Assembly: GCA_013368375.1 (NCBI GenBank)
Contig: JAACJP010000015.1
Location: 558,001 to 622,000 of the forward strand
Length of the DNA stretch: 64,000 nt
DNA from: Tricholomella constricta
Lineage: Eukaryota; Basidiomycota; Agaricomycetes; Agaricales; Lyophyllaceae
Direction: 5' to 3'
The notes beneath the pieces were generated by a model. That model was not told the origin of the DNA and searched no databases. It saw only the letters and a program-made list of their open reading frames with translations. Position numbers and translations under genes: made by a program. Positions 1-12,148 of the stretch are shown here, piece after piece; the first letter of the stretch is position 1; every line of letters starts with the position of its first letter.

Positions 1-1415
1 GAATTTTGCAAGGGATAGGATTTGCCTATGCGAGAAACAGATATATGTGTACGTCAGTAAGCCTTCCTTCGTGATTAACTCAAAACACACAGTAATTGGG
101 CACCATCGGCAAAATCATCTACCTGAGTAGGTCAACTCCACTCCCTGAATGAATTCCCGAAAACTGACATCATCAGGCTGGTAATGCCGCAGAAAGGCCT
201 GTCGACTACATCAAGGCGTACTTCAAAGCTTGTTTGCCAAACCGTCAGAGGACATACGGTGGAAGCAGGCATGAAAAGCGTCAAGCTGCGACACCCGAGT
301 CTTACGGAAGCCGCTCTTCGTTCCGAAATAAGCTAAGGCTCGATTGATGGGCTCGCGATTGCAAAATGAGTGTCGTTGAGAGGCGCGATGATAAGAAGGC
401 TTCATAAGCATCAATGAACAAGGTAATAATCCTGTCAGGCAATGCTATGCGCGTACGAGGGATGGTGTTGGAAGGAACCACAGAAACAGGAAATCCTTCG
501 CCTCGAAGTTTCCCAACTGACGCATCCTTGTTCAAGAACTCTAACTTGTGTAGAGACTCGAGAATACAAAGAGAATGCATAGTTAACGCGCATTAGAAGG
601 TTGTCAAGGTCAAGCGATGATGCAGCGTCAGACGCAACAGAAGAAGTTAGGTCCATTGACAGCTGTTGGAAGTGCGCTTCTCAACAATCGACAAAAAGAA
701 ACCATCTGAGGAGTTCGTTGACGACCGAAGGATTGTCTCTATTGGACTGAAAGGCTAGCGGAATACAAGAAAAGCTGTAGTGAGGGTCACATCCTGCCAT
801 ATATCGCTGGAATTATTCCGAGCGTAGAAAGAAGTCGAAGGAAAGACTTGACTGGTCGAGTATCCCATTGCAACGGGCCTCCTTGTACATAGTATTCATT
901 GCTGGCAACTGAGTCAGGAGAGTTGTTTGGTGGGGAGTTGAACTCGATTTCTCCCCAGCACTCGTATGCGCATACGAGGGCCCAACGACGCGTCGACCGT
1001 TGGAGAAACTGGGCCGGAACGAGGACGTGCATACAGCAACGGGACAAAATACGCGCTACACGGAGTAGCTCGTTCATGAAAGGTCATAAGATATCAAGCA
1101 GTACCAAGATATACCGAAGTAAGTAGGTATGTAAGTAAATCTGAAGAGATCCCTTAAATTCCACCATTCAAGTGACGAAGGGTGTACAGATAACGCAGAT
1201 CACTGGTCCAAATCCCAGACTTGAAAACCCAACCAAGAAAGAGGTAGCGGTGACGCTGGTCAACCGTCAGGGTCCATCATGGACACCTTCATACGCCCAG
1301 TGTGCATGTATGCATCCACCGGACAGACGCACCATTTCAGGGGCGTAGAACCCAAGACCCGTTCATCCCCACCAACTGGCCTGCCTGACGCTGCGCAATG
1401 CAGAATGAAGAGACC
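1..1415. other. No supportable gene
   Basis: I see no gene that can be defended here. Short open stretches occur on the minus strand (about 302-656 and 787-1077) and some read like protein. I could not join them with good splice sites or match them to a family. The right part is the 3' flank of the minus-strand membrane-protein gene that ends at 1416. A gene truncated by the left edge is possible. Confidence 0.5.
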
Positions 1416-4009
1416 TTACATGGGCGTCCAGTTGTTATCCAACCCGGCGGCCCAGGGGGCACTCGAGAGCTGCGATAGGGGACTCGTCGGCTCAGGGGAC
1501 GAGGCCCGCCCCGCCGTAGCAGCATCTATATCCAGCGACGCTGCCATCCGATGCATCCCCGCGCGCTCCGGGACGAAGTGTGCTGTCGGGGGCGCGTTCA
1601 GAACTGGAGAGAGAGCAGGCGGGCTGCGTGAGCGGCTTCCGAATGCAGACATGGCGGGAGAGCCGCGTTTGCGTGCGTCGGAGGAGATGCTACCGGAGTG
1701 CGCGAGGGAATGGCCGCTGCTGTGTGTGCGCGCGGCTGCGGAGAAGGCCGAGGGTCGGGAGGAGCCAGAGCCGAAGGAGCCGGAGAGGTCGCGTCTGGAG
1801 GCTGGAGCGGAGCCTGTTGAGCGACTGTGCGCGGGGCTCAGGTGTGAGCGCATAGAGTATAGCGAGACTTCTTCTGAAGCGATGTCAGGAGGAGAGATGA
1901 ACTGTATAAGAATGGGTAAGCAGAGAACAGACGGGGAGTGTTAGGCAAACACATACCTGACCGAACGTTGTCCTTCGGCCACCGAGGATCCCTTGTTCAG
2001 CAGCCAGGGATCTCCAGCCCTCTCCAGGAGCGGGAGGTGCTTGCTCAAGAACATCGATGGAGATCCCAGTCGGGCTATGCTGGTTTGACAAGATAGACAA
2101 CGGCGGATTGACATGCGTGGCAGTTGAAGACTCATCTGTCCAGGACTTAGTGGGGAGTACACCAAGGCCAGGCGGGAAAGGATGCGCCGAGAGCCCTGTG
2201 CTGCTGCCTGTAGCTGTGTCACGTAGGGACGAAAACGACGACGTTGATGCAAAAGGCGAGACCGCGGCGGGGGCAGGTGTGTCAAGGATATCGTGACCAA
2301 CGGGAAGGCCATGATTAACGTTGGTGATGCTGGTGGAGTATGAATGGGAGGGATCGGGGAGGTCCGTGGCGGGCGCAGTGGGAACTGGAACGGTAAAGTC
2401 GGGCGGCCAGACAGGCTGAGGCGTTGCAGGTCCAGAGGGTGTCAAGGCTCGTGGCAAGGGAGCGAGAGGAGTGCGTCCGGAGATAGGTGTCCCAGGGATG
2501 GAGGAGTTGGCGTCGTGGTACACGGTAGCTACACTTCGACCACTGGCAGTTGACATGGGACGCTCGCCGTCAAAGCCCATGCCGAGCCCAATGGGCCGAG
2601 AAGTTTGAGTCTCGGACATCTCAGGTCCCAGGAGCGCTTTACCGATTTCAAGATCATCGTCGTTGAGAGGAGAACCAAAGAACGAGTTAGTACGGGAATT
2701 GCGCCGGGAGTGGCCGTCGAGGTTCTTAAACCAGCTCAGGCGGCCTAGGCCCAGGTTGCTCAAGAATCCGCCGCTGTTCCGATTGGAACTACTCTCGCCA
2801 CCGAGAGGTCGTGTCAGTTGAGGCGGTGACCGAGAGGCGAGATCCTCTACACGAACACGGCGCGCAGTCAACAAGGTGGCAGCTTCATCAGCATCTGGAT
2901 ACGCCGAGAGCGAAAATTGCGAAGACTTGGACGTGAAAGGAAGATTATCGGGGCCGGGCGCCCAAAGATCAGGGTCGACCAAACGAGGGGGCGGAACCAG
3001 AGGCGAATAGTCAGCATTCGGTGGGAGTACTGATTCGTCTTCCAGGCGTCGCTGCTCCTCCGGAGATAAAATATGGCCGCGTCGTTGTCGATCAAGTTCC
3101 TCTGTGGTAGTTGGTAAGAGGTTCAGGGTCGGTCGTTCGATGAGGACGCCATATCCAGAGTGATTTGTGGACGAGGACCCTGCAGAAGATTGACTGGCAG
3201 CGGGTGGAACTGGGACCCGTGGAATGCCGACATAAGGGGGAGCGCTAGATCTTCCGCCCATTTCAGGATCGGGGGCCTGGCTGGGGGTGCCGGCGCCGCT
3301 TCGCCGAAGGAAAGGATCAGCCTCTTCGCCACTGTGGCGCGGAGAACGTTCGCCCCATGTAGTGCGGCCGTCACGTCCTACGACTTCATACCCTTCGTCG
3401 AGACCACCACCCCCCACGATCGTGAAAGGGGGACCCTCGGCGCGGCTTCTGCGGCCTTTGCAGCAAAGGTACAGGAGGAGCGCGACGATGAAGAGGAAAA
3501 TGAATCCAAGGACGCTGGCAACAATGACGCCGATAAGCTGGCCGCGTGAGAGGTTGCTGGCGATCGGGGGGATGGAGGTAGGGGTGGAGGTGGGTGACGC
3601 AGATGATATAGAAGTCGTGAATGAAGATGATAAAGATACAGAAGAGGAGAAGGAAGAGGTAGATGTCGCAGCGGATGTTGATGAAGTAAGTGTGGATGAG
3701 GTAAGGGTCGGGGGTAAAGAGGAAGGTATCGCAGTTGTTGTCGTAATTTGAGTTTCTGAGGTTGATGACGGCTCGGTCGTCGATGCTGGCGGTGTCAACC
3801 CACCATATGTCCAGTCCGAATTCAGTGGTATCTGCGCAGAAAATAAGTATATGCATCGCGCCATCCTACTTCGCACTCACACTTGGCCCGTAGTAGGTCA
3901 ATGGCAAGTATAGCACCGTCGTCGAAGTGGTTAGTGCACCATTGCCGTCAAAAACGACAGTCGGCACTGGAGTTAACCATGGAGGGTATTCCTGAGTGGG
4001 TGCAGCCAT
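1416..4009 (-). CDS. Single-pass membrane protein, Ser/Thr-rich ectodomain, long disordered tail
   Basis: Function unknown. Three exons (4009-3881, 3831-1957, 1901-1416) give 829 aa; both introns (49 and 55 bp) are canonical. The first exon starts at the ATG at 4009 and is followed by a GTGAGT donor. Residues about 1-65 hold an aromatic segment (PPWLTPVPTVVFDG, then NSDWTYGG). A Ser/Thr tract of roughly 70 residues follows, then one membrane helix (GVIVASVLGFIFLFIVALLL) and a Cys-Arg-Lys stop-transfer stretch (CCKGRRSR). The remaining roughly 650 residues are Ser/Pro/Gly-rich and lack a recognisable domain. I see no clear N-terminal signal peptide, so the helix may be a signal anchor. The plan of short O-glycosylatable stalk, one helix and long cytosolic tail is common in Agaricomycetes and recalls cell-surface sensors. 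That role is inference. Divergent from the F-box gene at 4536. Confidence 0.85.
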
Positions 4010-4274
4010 TGAGCCGATGGTTTTATTGTTTAGTATTGGGCTGAAAATGTCGTTAGTAGAGAGCGTGGGGTTTCTGGAAAAAAAAAGGTAGAGATCAGAA
4101 CTTCTGGAGTTATTTTCGACCAGTTTAATAGGGTACCGTGTTCAATCAATCCCTGGGGATTTTAAAAGCAATTTGTGTCGTTTCGACGCGTGGAGAGAGG
4201 AGGGGGAGATGAGGGAGGGCGACAGGAGGAAGTGGGTGGCAACAGGAACAGAACTTGCTGATATCGAACCAACA

Positions 4275-4302
4275 TCACGTGGTGCGCACTTTTTCTCACG
4301 TG
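4275..4302. promoter_or_regulatory. Pair of TCACGTG motifs in a divergent promoter
   Basis: TCACGTG occurs at 4275-4281 and again at 4296-4302, 21 bp apart or about two helical turns. They lie in the 526-bp divergent intergenic region between the membrane-protein gene (start 4009, minus) and the F-box gene (start 4536, plus). CACGTG is the E-box core bound by bHLH factors such as Cbf1 or USF-type proteins. The rest of the interval, 4010-4535, holds nothing else I recognise. Regulatory use is inferred from position and spacing only. Confidence 0.4.
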
Positions 4303-4535
4303 CCACGGTGTTCCTGGTTGAAACGTTGAAGGTTAACTAAAAACGTAAATTCACCTCGAGTTTACTACGACGCTACACGGACTCTGGGCGACTCTCAGAG
4401 CTTGTTTCCACGTTAAACATTAACTTCGTTGCATACTAGACTTATTTTGCATCTGGTTGGCCCATTCTGTCTTAAACCCGAGGAAGCATCCGAACTAATC
4501 ATCTGTTCATCAAATCCAGAATCCGTTTAGGCCGC

Positions 4536-5957
4536 ATGACCATAAGCATGGGCCGTACCTCGCCAATTTCCAAGCCGTCCAAGTTCTTGGATGTCGCTCT
4601 TCTTGACCTAGGTCCATCGACAGGAATCATCGCAAAGCTTCCAGTTGAAATTTTAGTGGCAATCTTCTTTGAGATGCTTCCTGAACACACGACGCCAAGC
4701 AGGCGGGCTCCCCAATCCATCCTCTGCAGTGTTTGTCAACATTGGAGAGGAATAGTTCAGGGCACCCCGATATTGTGGGCCTCCATGCAAGTGGACATCT
4801 TTACTGCCCAATCCGAACCACGCCGCATTCGACGTTTTGAACACTGGCTGGAACGATCTCAAGCCTGTCCTCTCACGCTCTGCTTTACAGATCGTGGATG
4901 CATCAGGATATTTTGCGATGTTTTTGAACTCTTCCTTACCCAGATTCATCGCTGGCGACGCATGAGTTTCGTCATTGATCATGTCGCCTTAGGGGTCCGT
5001 GTCGACAAAGCAATGGCCCTCCATAGCCTTGAGGTCCTTGCTTCTTCATTTCTACCTTGCGAAACAATGAAACTCGCCGGGTTCCTGCAAACTTTCAGCA
5101 ATTTCAGGGAATTTGCCTGGTCAGATTATATCCCCCGGCGACTGGCGTACAGTCACCTTCCATGCCCTCAGCTGAAAGAAGTTCGTCTCTTTTGCCCACT
5201 TTCGATGGATGACTGCATCAGTTTCCTATCTCAATGTCCATGGATCATCGACGTATTCATTATGGATGTCACTGAACCCTCGCTTATACCATCATCGTCT
5301 AAAATTGTGCTTCGAAACCTCGAAACCCTGGCAATATCATCGCTATCATCAAGGAGAGTTTCCTCTCTCCTTTTGCATATCCTCTGTCCAAAGATGTCCA
5401 ATCTCAGCATCAGCGAATCGCCAGCATGCAGGCAAAGCCGTAATGATTTCTGGGAGTTCTTGGCAGAATCCAAGTGCGATTTGGAAACACTCCGCGTTGA
5501 CGACCCCTGGTTATCGGACAGTGACGAAAGCGCACTCCTCGCCATTCCACAGCTCCGCTCACTTCGACACCTTGACCTGTCTTGCTATGGGACAAAGGAC
5601 TCGATTATCAAACAACTTACAGTCAGCGACGACAAACCCCTCCTTCCTTTGTTAAAGTCCATCTCGCTTCCCTTCTGCTGTTCGACGGACGGCCTAGTGG
5701 CAGAAATGGTTGCCTCCCGACGGAACAATACGGGAGAGTCTGCTGGAAAGGCGGGAGTGTCCCAGCTGGAATCGTTGAAGGTTATTTTCAACGACATATC
5801 GTCAACGGGGTTTCCGACTGCCTGTGGACAGAGTATGAGCGTTGATGACCCCGATACCGTCTCTCAACAACATTGGCAGGATATCCATCGGTTTCACAAA
5901 TTTTCAGCTGACGGAATGCAGATAGAGTTTCGGGGCCACCTGTCCTCTGTGGATTGA
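4536..5957 (+). CDS. F-box domain protein
   Basis: One uninterrupted reading frame of 473 aa from the ATG at 4536. The F-box lies at about residues 32-85: the LPVEILVAIFFEMLPE helix is followed by ILCSVCQHWRGIVQGTPILW, the typical Agaricomycete F-box end. The remainder looks like a degenerate leucine-rich-repeat array (for example LKEVRLFCPL, LETLAISSLSS, LRHLDLSCYG). F-box proteins bind Skp1 and present substrates to an SCF ubiquitin ligase; the target here is unknown. The family is greatly expanded in these fungi and usually has no assigned role. It converges on the lipase gene, with 65 bp between their stops. Confidence 0.88.
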   Translation: MTISMGRTSPISKPSKFLDVALLDLGPSTGIIAKLPVEILVAIFFEMLPEHTTPSRRAPQSILCSVCQHWRGIVQGTPILWASMQVDIFTAQSEPRRIRRFEHWLERSQACPLTLCFTDRGCIRIFCDVFELFLTQIHRWRRMSFVIDHVALGVRVDKAMALHSLEVLASSFLPCETMKLAGFLQTFSNFREFAWSDYIPRRLAYSHLPCPQLKEVRLFCPLSMDDCISFLSQCPWIIDVFIMDVTEPSLIPSSSKIVLRNLETLAISSLSSRRVSSLLLHILCPKMSNLSISESPACRQSRNDFWEFLAESKCDLETLRVDDPWLSDSDESALLAIPQLRSLRHLDLSCYGTKDSIIKQLTVSDDKPLLPLLKSISLPFCCSTDGLVAEMVASRRNNTGESAGKAGVSQLESLKVIFNDISSTGFPTACGQSMSVDDPDTVSQQHWQDIHRFHKFSADGMQIEFRGHLSSVD

Positions 5958-6022
5958 TATGTGGCGTCGTTATCCAGGGCTCCGGTTGGTGGGTAATGAC
6001 CTTGGTCAATGGAGGTGAGGTG

Positions 6023-7518
6023 CTAGCGTTTTGGACATTGCATGGTATAGAGAAACATCCAGCAAACATGGCACATACAGTAATCATTATTTGCGCAAAG
6101 CAATATACACTCCTTCACAAACAAAATGGTGTTGAAACGACGATCCCAAAATACTGTTTCAGACGTTCGTTGTGGCAGTCTGCGGACCGGAATAATTCGC
6201 AAGGGACGAACCATAGCATGAGCGGGGGTAATGCCCCGAGAAGGGATCGAAGCAGAACAAGTCGGGTCTTCGCCGTCAGCCGAGCACTGAAATGTCGTGT
6301 CCTTGGATGCTGGATCTTCGCTTTGCCAGTATTCGATTCCTTGTTGAAAGATCATCGCCGAAGGTCATAAAGTAGAGTGGTGTAATAATTCTCCTACCAT
6401 GGTGATGGTACCCGAGAGAAGTCGAAATGATAGTCGGAACTCTAAATTTGTCAACTTCAAGACATCTACAGAGCAGAAGATTGAACGACATACCCGTCAG
6501 TCGTGTGCACCACTGTTTTTAGTATTTTGATTACATGCGAGATACATGACATATGAACCACTTACCGCGGAATGCTCTGGGGCCAAAGTCTGCGTTCACG
6601 TATTCCGCAAATTCTTTATTCTGTAGGACCTTGGGGTGGGTGTAAAATTAAACTTCTTGAAAAAGACGTACACCAATCCTTGGCGCGCCATATGAGTAGG
6701 TTCGAATTTCGCTGAAGGGTGACTGAGATGGTGTCAGGCGCAACGAATCAGCTAGAAGTACCTACGTCTCAGGAAAGTTCTGTTTCAAAGTGACAGCCGC
6801 GAGAGTTGCCAGAGCTCCTCCCAATGAATGCCCCACTGTTACAAGGGAGTACCCGAAATGTGCCTTTAGCTGTTGGGTCACGATAGCGAGAACCTGTACG
6901 ACGATTGAATTCCAGCTAAAAGAAAAGGTAATTTGACAATGAGGAGGAATACGTGCAAATGTGGTTTTCTTACGCGACAAGGAATCCAGTATGCACTTTG
7001 GTACCAGCTGATAAATGAGTCTAAGGAAGATGGCCACAAGAAATGGATCTCATTGACTGACGCGGTGCTGACACTCCCGGTGTTATTAAAGGTACGAGAA
7101 GTACCTGCGTGTCCAGTAATAGGTCGACGATGGATGCACTGCGACCAATCGAATCAATTTTAGGATGACACGGGTGGATCATTCTAAAGTGCCTTCCGCG
7201 TATAGCAATAACGATCTCTTTCCGTTTCGAATCACGAGCGACGAATCCTTGGATGTCCGTCATTGCGTTTGAGAACTGTTAGTACATCGCATGAGCGTGC
7301 TTGTCCACGAAGATCAGAATTGAGAATAACAGGCCTGGAGGACCAGGGTATTTCCATTGGGACGCGGACAGATGACATTATACGCTGAAGACGCGTATTT
7401 GAAGTAATAAATTAGGTCTTTGTAGGTAGCTTCTATTTCACATAATTGAGTATGAGATGCTTGAACTTTATAATGACAGAAGCTCACCAGAGATGACAGA
7501 GTGCTGGAGACTGGACAT
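6023..7518 (-). CDS. Lipase class 3 family protein
   Basis: An alpha/beta-hydrolase predicted to hydrolyse acylglycerols or related esters. Eleven exons (7518-7488, 7432-7335, 7275-7193, 7138-7062, 7007-6974, 6915-6766, 6711-6672, 6620-6566, 6512-6494, 6441-6398, 6339-6023) give 315 aa with all phases agreeing. Family landmarks in order: YYFKYASSAYNVICPRPNGN, GFVARDSKRKEIVIAIRG (oxyanion-side strand), VHTGFLVAWNSI, the nucleophile elbow VGHSLGGALA, RTYSYGAPRIG, and the late VPTIISTSLGYHHHG and EYWQSEDP motifs. Catalytic Ser is in GHSLGG; the Asp and His are probably in the late exons. Odd points: introns 2 and 3 begin with GC, neither being the usual GCAAGT form. No signal peptide is visible although most relatives are secreted. 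The last roughly 60 residues do not look like the usual family end. It may be a decaying or alternatively spliced gene. Confidence 0.8.
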
Positions 7519-7737
7519 CTGGTATATATGTTGGATGTAAGCTATGAAGGTTAGAGGAATATGAGTGTTCCGGGACTCCGGCTAAAAGGCGGGAGGCAAG
7601 ATTAGATCGGATGGGCCGCTCGTTCCAGGATGATCCTCACGTGATAGCTTAGGGCCGGTATCTTCGCGGTGAACATCGTTGGAAATTTAGACTACCACGT
7701 TCTTGAGCCAAACGTAAATATTTCTCTGGTGGCTTGC

Positions 7738-10700
7738 ATGAAACGTCGCGGTAACAAGTCAAACAAGGTATGTATCAGCTGCATTGCACATCTTGATACT
7801 ACGTATTGAGATACCTTGCAGGTTCCGAATGTTAAACTTCGTCCACCGCAGGAAGGTGCGGTAACGCGACTTCAACGACGCGAAAGCTCGGTTTGCTGGG
7901 CCCAAGATAGTCAACTGGGAAGCGATGACACGTCTATAGTGGATGTGTGCCCGCGCCCGTTCAAAGGAGTGGTGCTCTGTGCGACGGGTATCGTGGACAA
8001 GGTGAGAGCGGGTAGCCAACCAAAGTTGGCATCTCAAACTGATTTATGGTGAAGCCGACTCTGTTCAAACAAGCTTTGGAGCTTGGTGCAACATCTACGA
8101 GCGCGTTTACAGACCGCGTAACGCACTTGGTGGCAGTAGAGTATGGCGGTGCGAAGTACAATGTGGGTGGGTTCAAGGCAGGCCTCATCGTCTATTCATG
8201 AAAGTTTTCGCCTTCAGTGCGCACTCGAGCGGAAAATACCAATACTACAACCGTCTTGGGTAACGGAGAGCTATCAAATTTGGCTGAGGGGAGATGATGT
8301 CGAAGTGCACGAGGTGTGTCACTGTATTCATTGAGCGTCCAACCATCACTGACGTTCATTAGAGTATTGAACAACATCGCCTTCCTATCTTCTCTGGGGT
8401 CGTTCTGTGCCCATCCGGCATTACTGATATAACTCGTCGGACTCAAATCAACAAACTCCTTACAGCACATGGAGGAGTCTATCTGAAGAACCTCGAGCGA
8501 CCCGTCAAAGTGACCCATCTGCTTTGCTCCGGCGACGAGGAGACGGATAAGATGCGATATGCAGAGAAGTTCAACAGCCGAGGCGAAGCCAATGTCCATC
8601 TGGTGTGGGAGGAATGGTTCTGGGACTCGCTGGAGTTCGGAGGTAAGTGCTACGAGAGTCCCACTTCAACTAGTTTTCCTGATCTCCCGCCTTAGGCAGA
8701 TTTGATGAAGAGAAATACCAAGTAAGGCGTCCGAGGCCAGAACGCAAATCTTTGCCCGAAGGTATGCGGAACCTTCACGCTGGTGGGCGAAGTGCTGACA
8801 ATTCGTTCCAGCAGCCAGCTCTCCCCCTCCTTCATCTCCAGTCTTAGCTGACCTCCCCGATGAGCCAGCTCCACCAAAAGCTCGAGAAAGCTTGCCCCAG
8901 GATGAAGCAGAGGAGGAGCTCGCTGCTGTCCAGCGTTTGCCGGCGGCAACGCTGCAGCTATGGGGGAGTCTCTTAGGGCGTCGAGGATACGAAATATCAG
9001 ATGGCGAACTCATTAAGAGCCCCTCCAAAGCACCGCGGCCTCCCGTGCCATCACGGCCGGAATCGCCGGAAAAGGGAAATGGGAGCCTGATCTCCCAATT
9101 TAGACGCTCTAACTCCTTCGCACCCGTGCGATCGGACAGATTGCCGTCGGCTTTGCCGCAGCCATTCAGGCGGACGCGTACCGTTTCAGCGATGAACGTC
9201 GTGGACGATGCAACTGGATCCTTTATGGCATCTGCGCAGCCTGTTCGGGAGAATAATGGGGAGTGCTCGAAAAAAGCTGCAAGAGCAACTTCTGGAATCT
9301 TTACCGGTATCAGATTTGTAGCGCTGGGTGAAGCTAAGAGCGCCTCCGTGCGAGCGGCGATTGAGGATAATGGGGGTAGGATGATGTTGGATATCGAAAA
9401 CGATGATGTGGACTTCATTATCGTTCGATTGGTCAGGTTGGCGTGATCTCTATTACTCTATGGATCGATGCTTATCGTTGTTTTTTATACTTCAAAGCGG
9501 TAGCAAATTGTATCGCGAAGAATCAGACAAGTCCCAGCGGCTAAAATACCGGACAGAATGCTGGTTAGAGCGTTGTGTATTTCAAGATTCCGTTTGTCCA
9601 CCAGAAGATCACATCACCTTCTCACCATTGGAAATTCAGCCACCTGTTGCAGGTTCGCTATTTCTTGTTCATGATATATTACATGCTCACACTTCCTTCC
9701 AGGTGCTGAACAAATAAATTTGAGCTTCTCCGGGCTGGACCAGGCAGAGGCGATGTGGGTAACGAGACTCTTGCGCGCGCTAGGTATTCTCTTGTTATCC
9801 ACCACACCTCCTACATTCTAAAGAAGTCAATTCAAATAGGAATTAATCTAGAACAGTTCTTTTCACGCAGGTCAACCCATCTGTTGTGCCCGTCTGGCAC
9901 TGGGGCTAAGTTTGACAAGGCGTGCCAATGGGACATACCAGTGGTCACCATGGAGTGGTTGGCGGCGATTGCTACCACTGGACATATTCCACCCACAGCG
10001 GATTTCCTGGTTCCTGGCTCCAAACAAAACGTCTCACGACGCGGAACGGAGGAGGCCATGGAGGTCGATATTGATATGAAAGGGAAAGGAAAAGGAAAAG
10101 CCGTCGATAAAGGCAAAGGGAAGATTCTCGTTGAGGATTCTGTTACAGAAACCATGTCCTCTGGCGTTGGCGGCATGTTTATTCAATCATTGCCTCTGAA
10201 TTGAGCTAACGTCGATAAATTTCTTAGACGTTGACCCATTTTCAACCCAGTCGCTGGAGCAACCTTCTCTACAAGGCCTAATACGACGCCAAACTACGGT
10301 GTCTCCACAGAGAACGCCTCTTGAAGCAATCCCGATAGGTCATACTAAGCCTCTGGCCACCTCTACACAACGACACCACCCACATCCATCGACTCCTACT
10401 CGCATGAAGTCCCATTCGCAAAAGTTACCTTTCGGAAAACCAACGGCACTTTTGGGCGGCCCTTCACACCTGCTTAAACTTGCTACCACACCCAGAACAA
10501 AGTCGACACCCGTTATCCAGACTACACCCCAGCACCGCAACACCCAACCCAAGGCAGCCTCAGCCCCGGCTCTCTCATTGGCGCGACAACCAACTCCCAG
10601 AGAGATTGAACACGAACGGAAGCAGGCTCGAATACCATCATCTAGGTCGCCCTCGCCTCTGAAGGTTCCCCGACATCCTCAGACTCGTTTACAGACCGAA

Positions 10701-11153
10701 TCGCCCACCAGGATCCCGAGGGACGTGGCAAAGGCCCTTGAGGATAACATCACAACGTTGCTGGGTAAACGCCAGCCGTCCGAAGAGGACGCGGCACCGA
10801 GTAACGCACGACCAGGCAAACGACAGCGGCCACAGCGTCCTACGAGGGTGCAATCACGACAAACTTCCGAAGCGCAGCTTTGCGAGATCCCTGCCGTACC
10901 GATGGCAGCCTACGACGATTCGATGAATCCTTTCGAACCTCTTGACGAGCTTAACCTGCTCGATAATGTGGCGGAGAATAGCATACGCGTCACGTATGAA
11001 GATCCAAAACAGAAGGCGGAGACGAAGAGGCTGATGAGTTTGCTCAATGTGGGCTCGAAAAGCGAAGCCGGGCCGTCTGATGTCGTTGAGGGCAAGGGTG
11101 GTCCGAAGGGGTCCTTGAGGACGCGGAAAAGCGCTAGAATAGCTGGGTTCTAG
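7738..11153 (+). CDS. rad4/DPB11: Four-BRCT replication/checkpoint scaffold (Rad4/Dpb11/TopBP1 family)
   Basis: Nuclear scaffold that in yeasts links CDK-phosphorylated Sld2/Sld3 to replication initiation and activates the checkpoint kinase; this role is from the family. Exons: 7738-7767, 7822-8001, 8055-8162, 8218-8313, 8363-8642, 8696-8761, 8812-9436, 9498-9652, 9703-9783, then 9840 to about 10165, and about 10251-11153 (near 949 aa). BRCT1 starts PFKGVVLCATGI and ends ILQPSWVTESY. BRCT2 starts LPIFSGVVLCPSGI and ends HLVWEEWFWDSL. A linker follows, then BRCT3 (GIFTGIRFVALG to YRTECWLERCVF) and BRCT4 (LSFSGLDQAEAMWVTRLL to VTMEWLAAIATTG). The tail is basic and disordered and ends RKSARIAGF. 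The junction between exons 10 and 11 is the least certain; GTTGGC donor to AACCCAG acceptor keeps frame. Starts 219 bp from the divergent lipase start. Confidence 0.88.
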
Positions 11154-11232
11154 GCTTTGTGTTCTCTCTTGGAGAATTGTAATATCTATAACGGTTGTTG
11201 TATCTTTTATGTCGTATTTACATATAATACCT

Positions 11233-12148
11233 TCACGAGCTGGAGACACTGGGCTGTGCCGCCGGCACGGGTCGTAAGGTAGTCGGACTCTTGACCGGCG
11301 GGATACTCTTGTATTTTCCTTTGTCCGATGAGTCAGATCGTGGCCTCTCCATGTCTTTAATCTTAAGTCCGTTCGTCGACTCAGATCCCATGATGATATC
11401 GCACGTCGCATCATTGATATTGACTGCTACAACGTGGTCGTACTAAATCCAATATTGGTTCAGGCATCATTTTCTCAGCTGGATGACCGTCTTCAAACAG
11501 TGGTAGCAGAGGGGACAATGACATTCTCGAGTAAAGGAACGGCACATCTGAGAGATTAGCGGGAGGCTCTATCGACCTTGGATACATCAGCGTGGCCAGG
11601 GTGTCTCCTGAAAGCTGTGTATCGTCCCCAGTAGAGCTTTTGGAAGATCTGCAACGATGAACATGTTCTGGCTGTTAAGAGGTGGGAATACAAGGCCGCT
11701 CGGGGATCAAGCTCAAGCTCTATCAAACCCTTAACAGTGTTGCCTGTAAATCATGCGGTAAATGTAAATCGCGAACAGGGGAAGAGATACCGTATCGACT
11801 GAAATCATGTTAACCTCGAGGATGCCTCGAGGCAAATGCTTTGAAAGACCCGAGACGAGTCACCGGCGTCTTGTCAAGGTTAAGAAAACTCAGCTGGGAA
11901 AAAATGTACAGAATCAACGACTTGCATAACTTAGTAACTATCACACTACCTCCATCTCGACAAAACGTACCTCACTGTAAGCCTCCGCCTTCCGCCATGA
12001 CTTTCTGAATCTCTTCACCAAGGCAGTGCCTCTCTCTCCTTTTGTAATCCAATTCGGCATATCTTTTCTGGAATGCCTCTCCCGCTTCGCAGAATTTTCG
12101 ACTTCCTCTTTCGAAGTTTAGAAGTCTCCAACCTGTGCGGTCCAACAG
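11233..12148 (-). CDS. Hypothetical protein, 5' end unresolved
   Basis: Not recognised. Four exons can be followed with agreeing phases: 12148-11976, 11798-11736, 11648-11444 and 11379-11233, with the stop at 11233-11235. The first visible exon is charged and helical (GEAFQKRYAELDYKRRERH, then GEEIQKVMAEGG), possibly coiled coil. Later exons are Ser/Pro-rich with PLLPLFEDGHP and a basic tail ending PVPAAQPSVSSS. I could not find a convincing start codon, which probably lies further right, within 12149-12400. The intron before 11798 would be 177 bp, long for this locus. It converges on the BRCT gene with 79 bp between stops. Protein-like composition and consistent phases support a real gene; nothing indicates a function. 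Confidence 0.5.
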
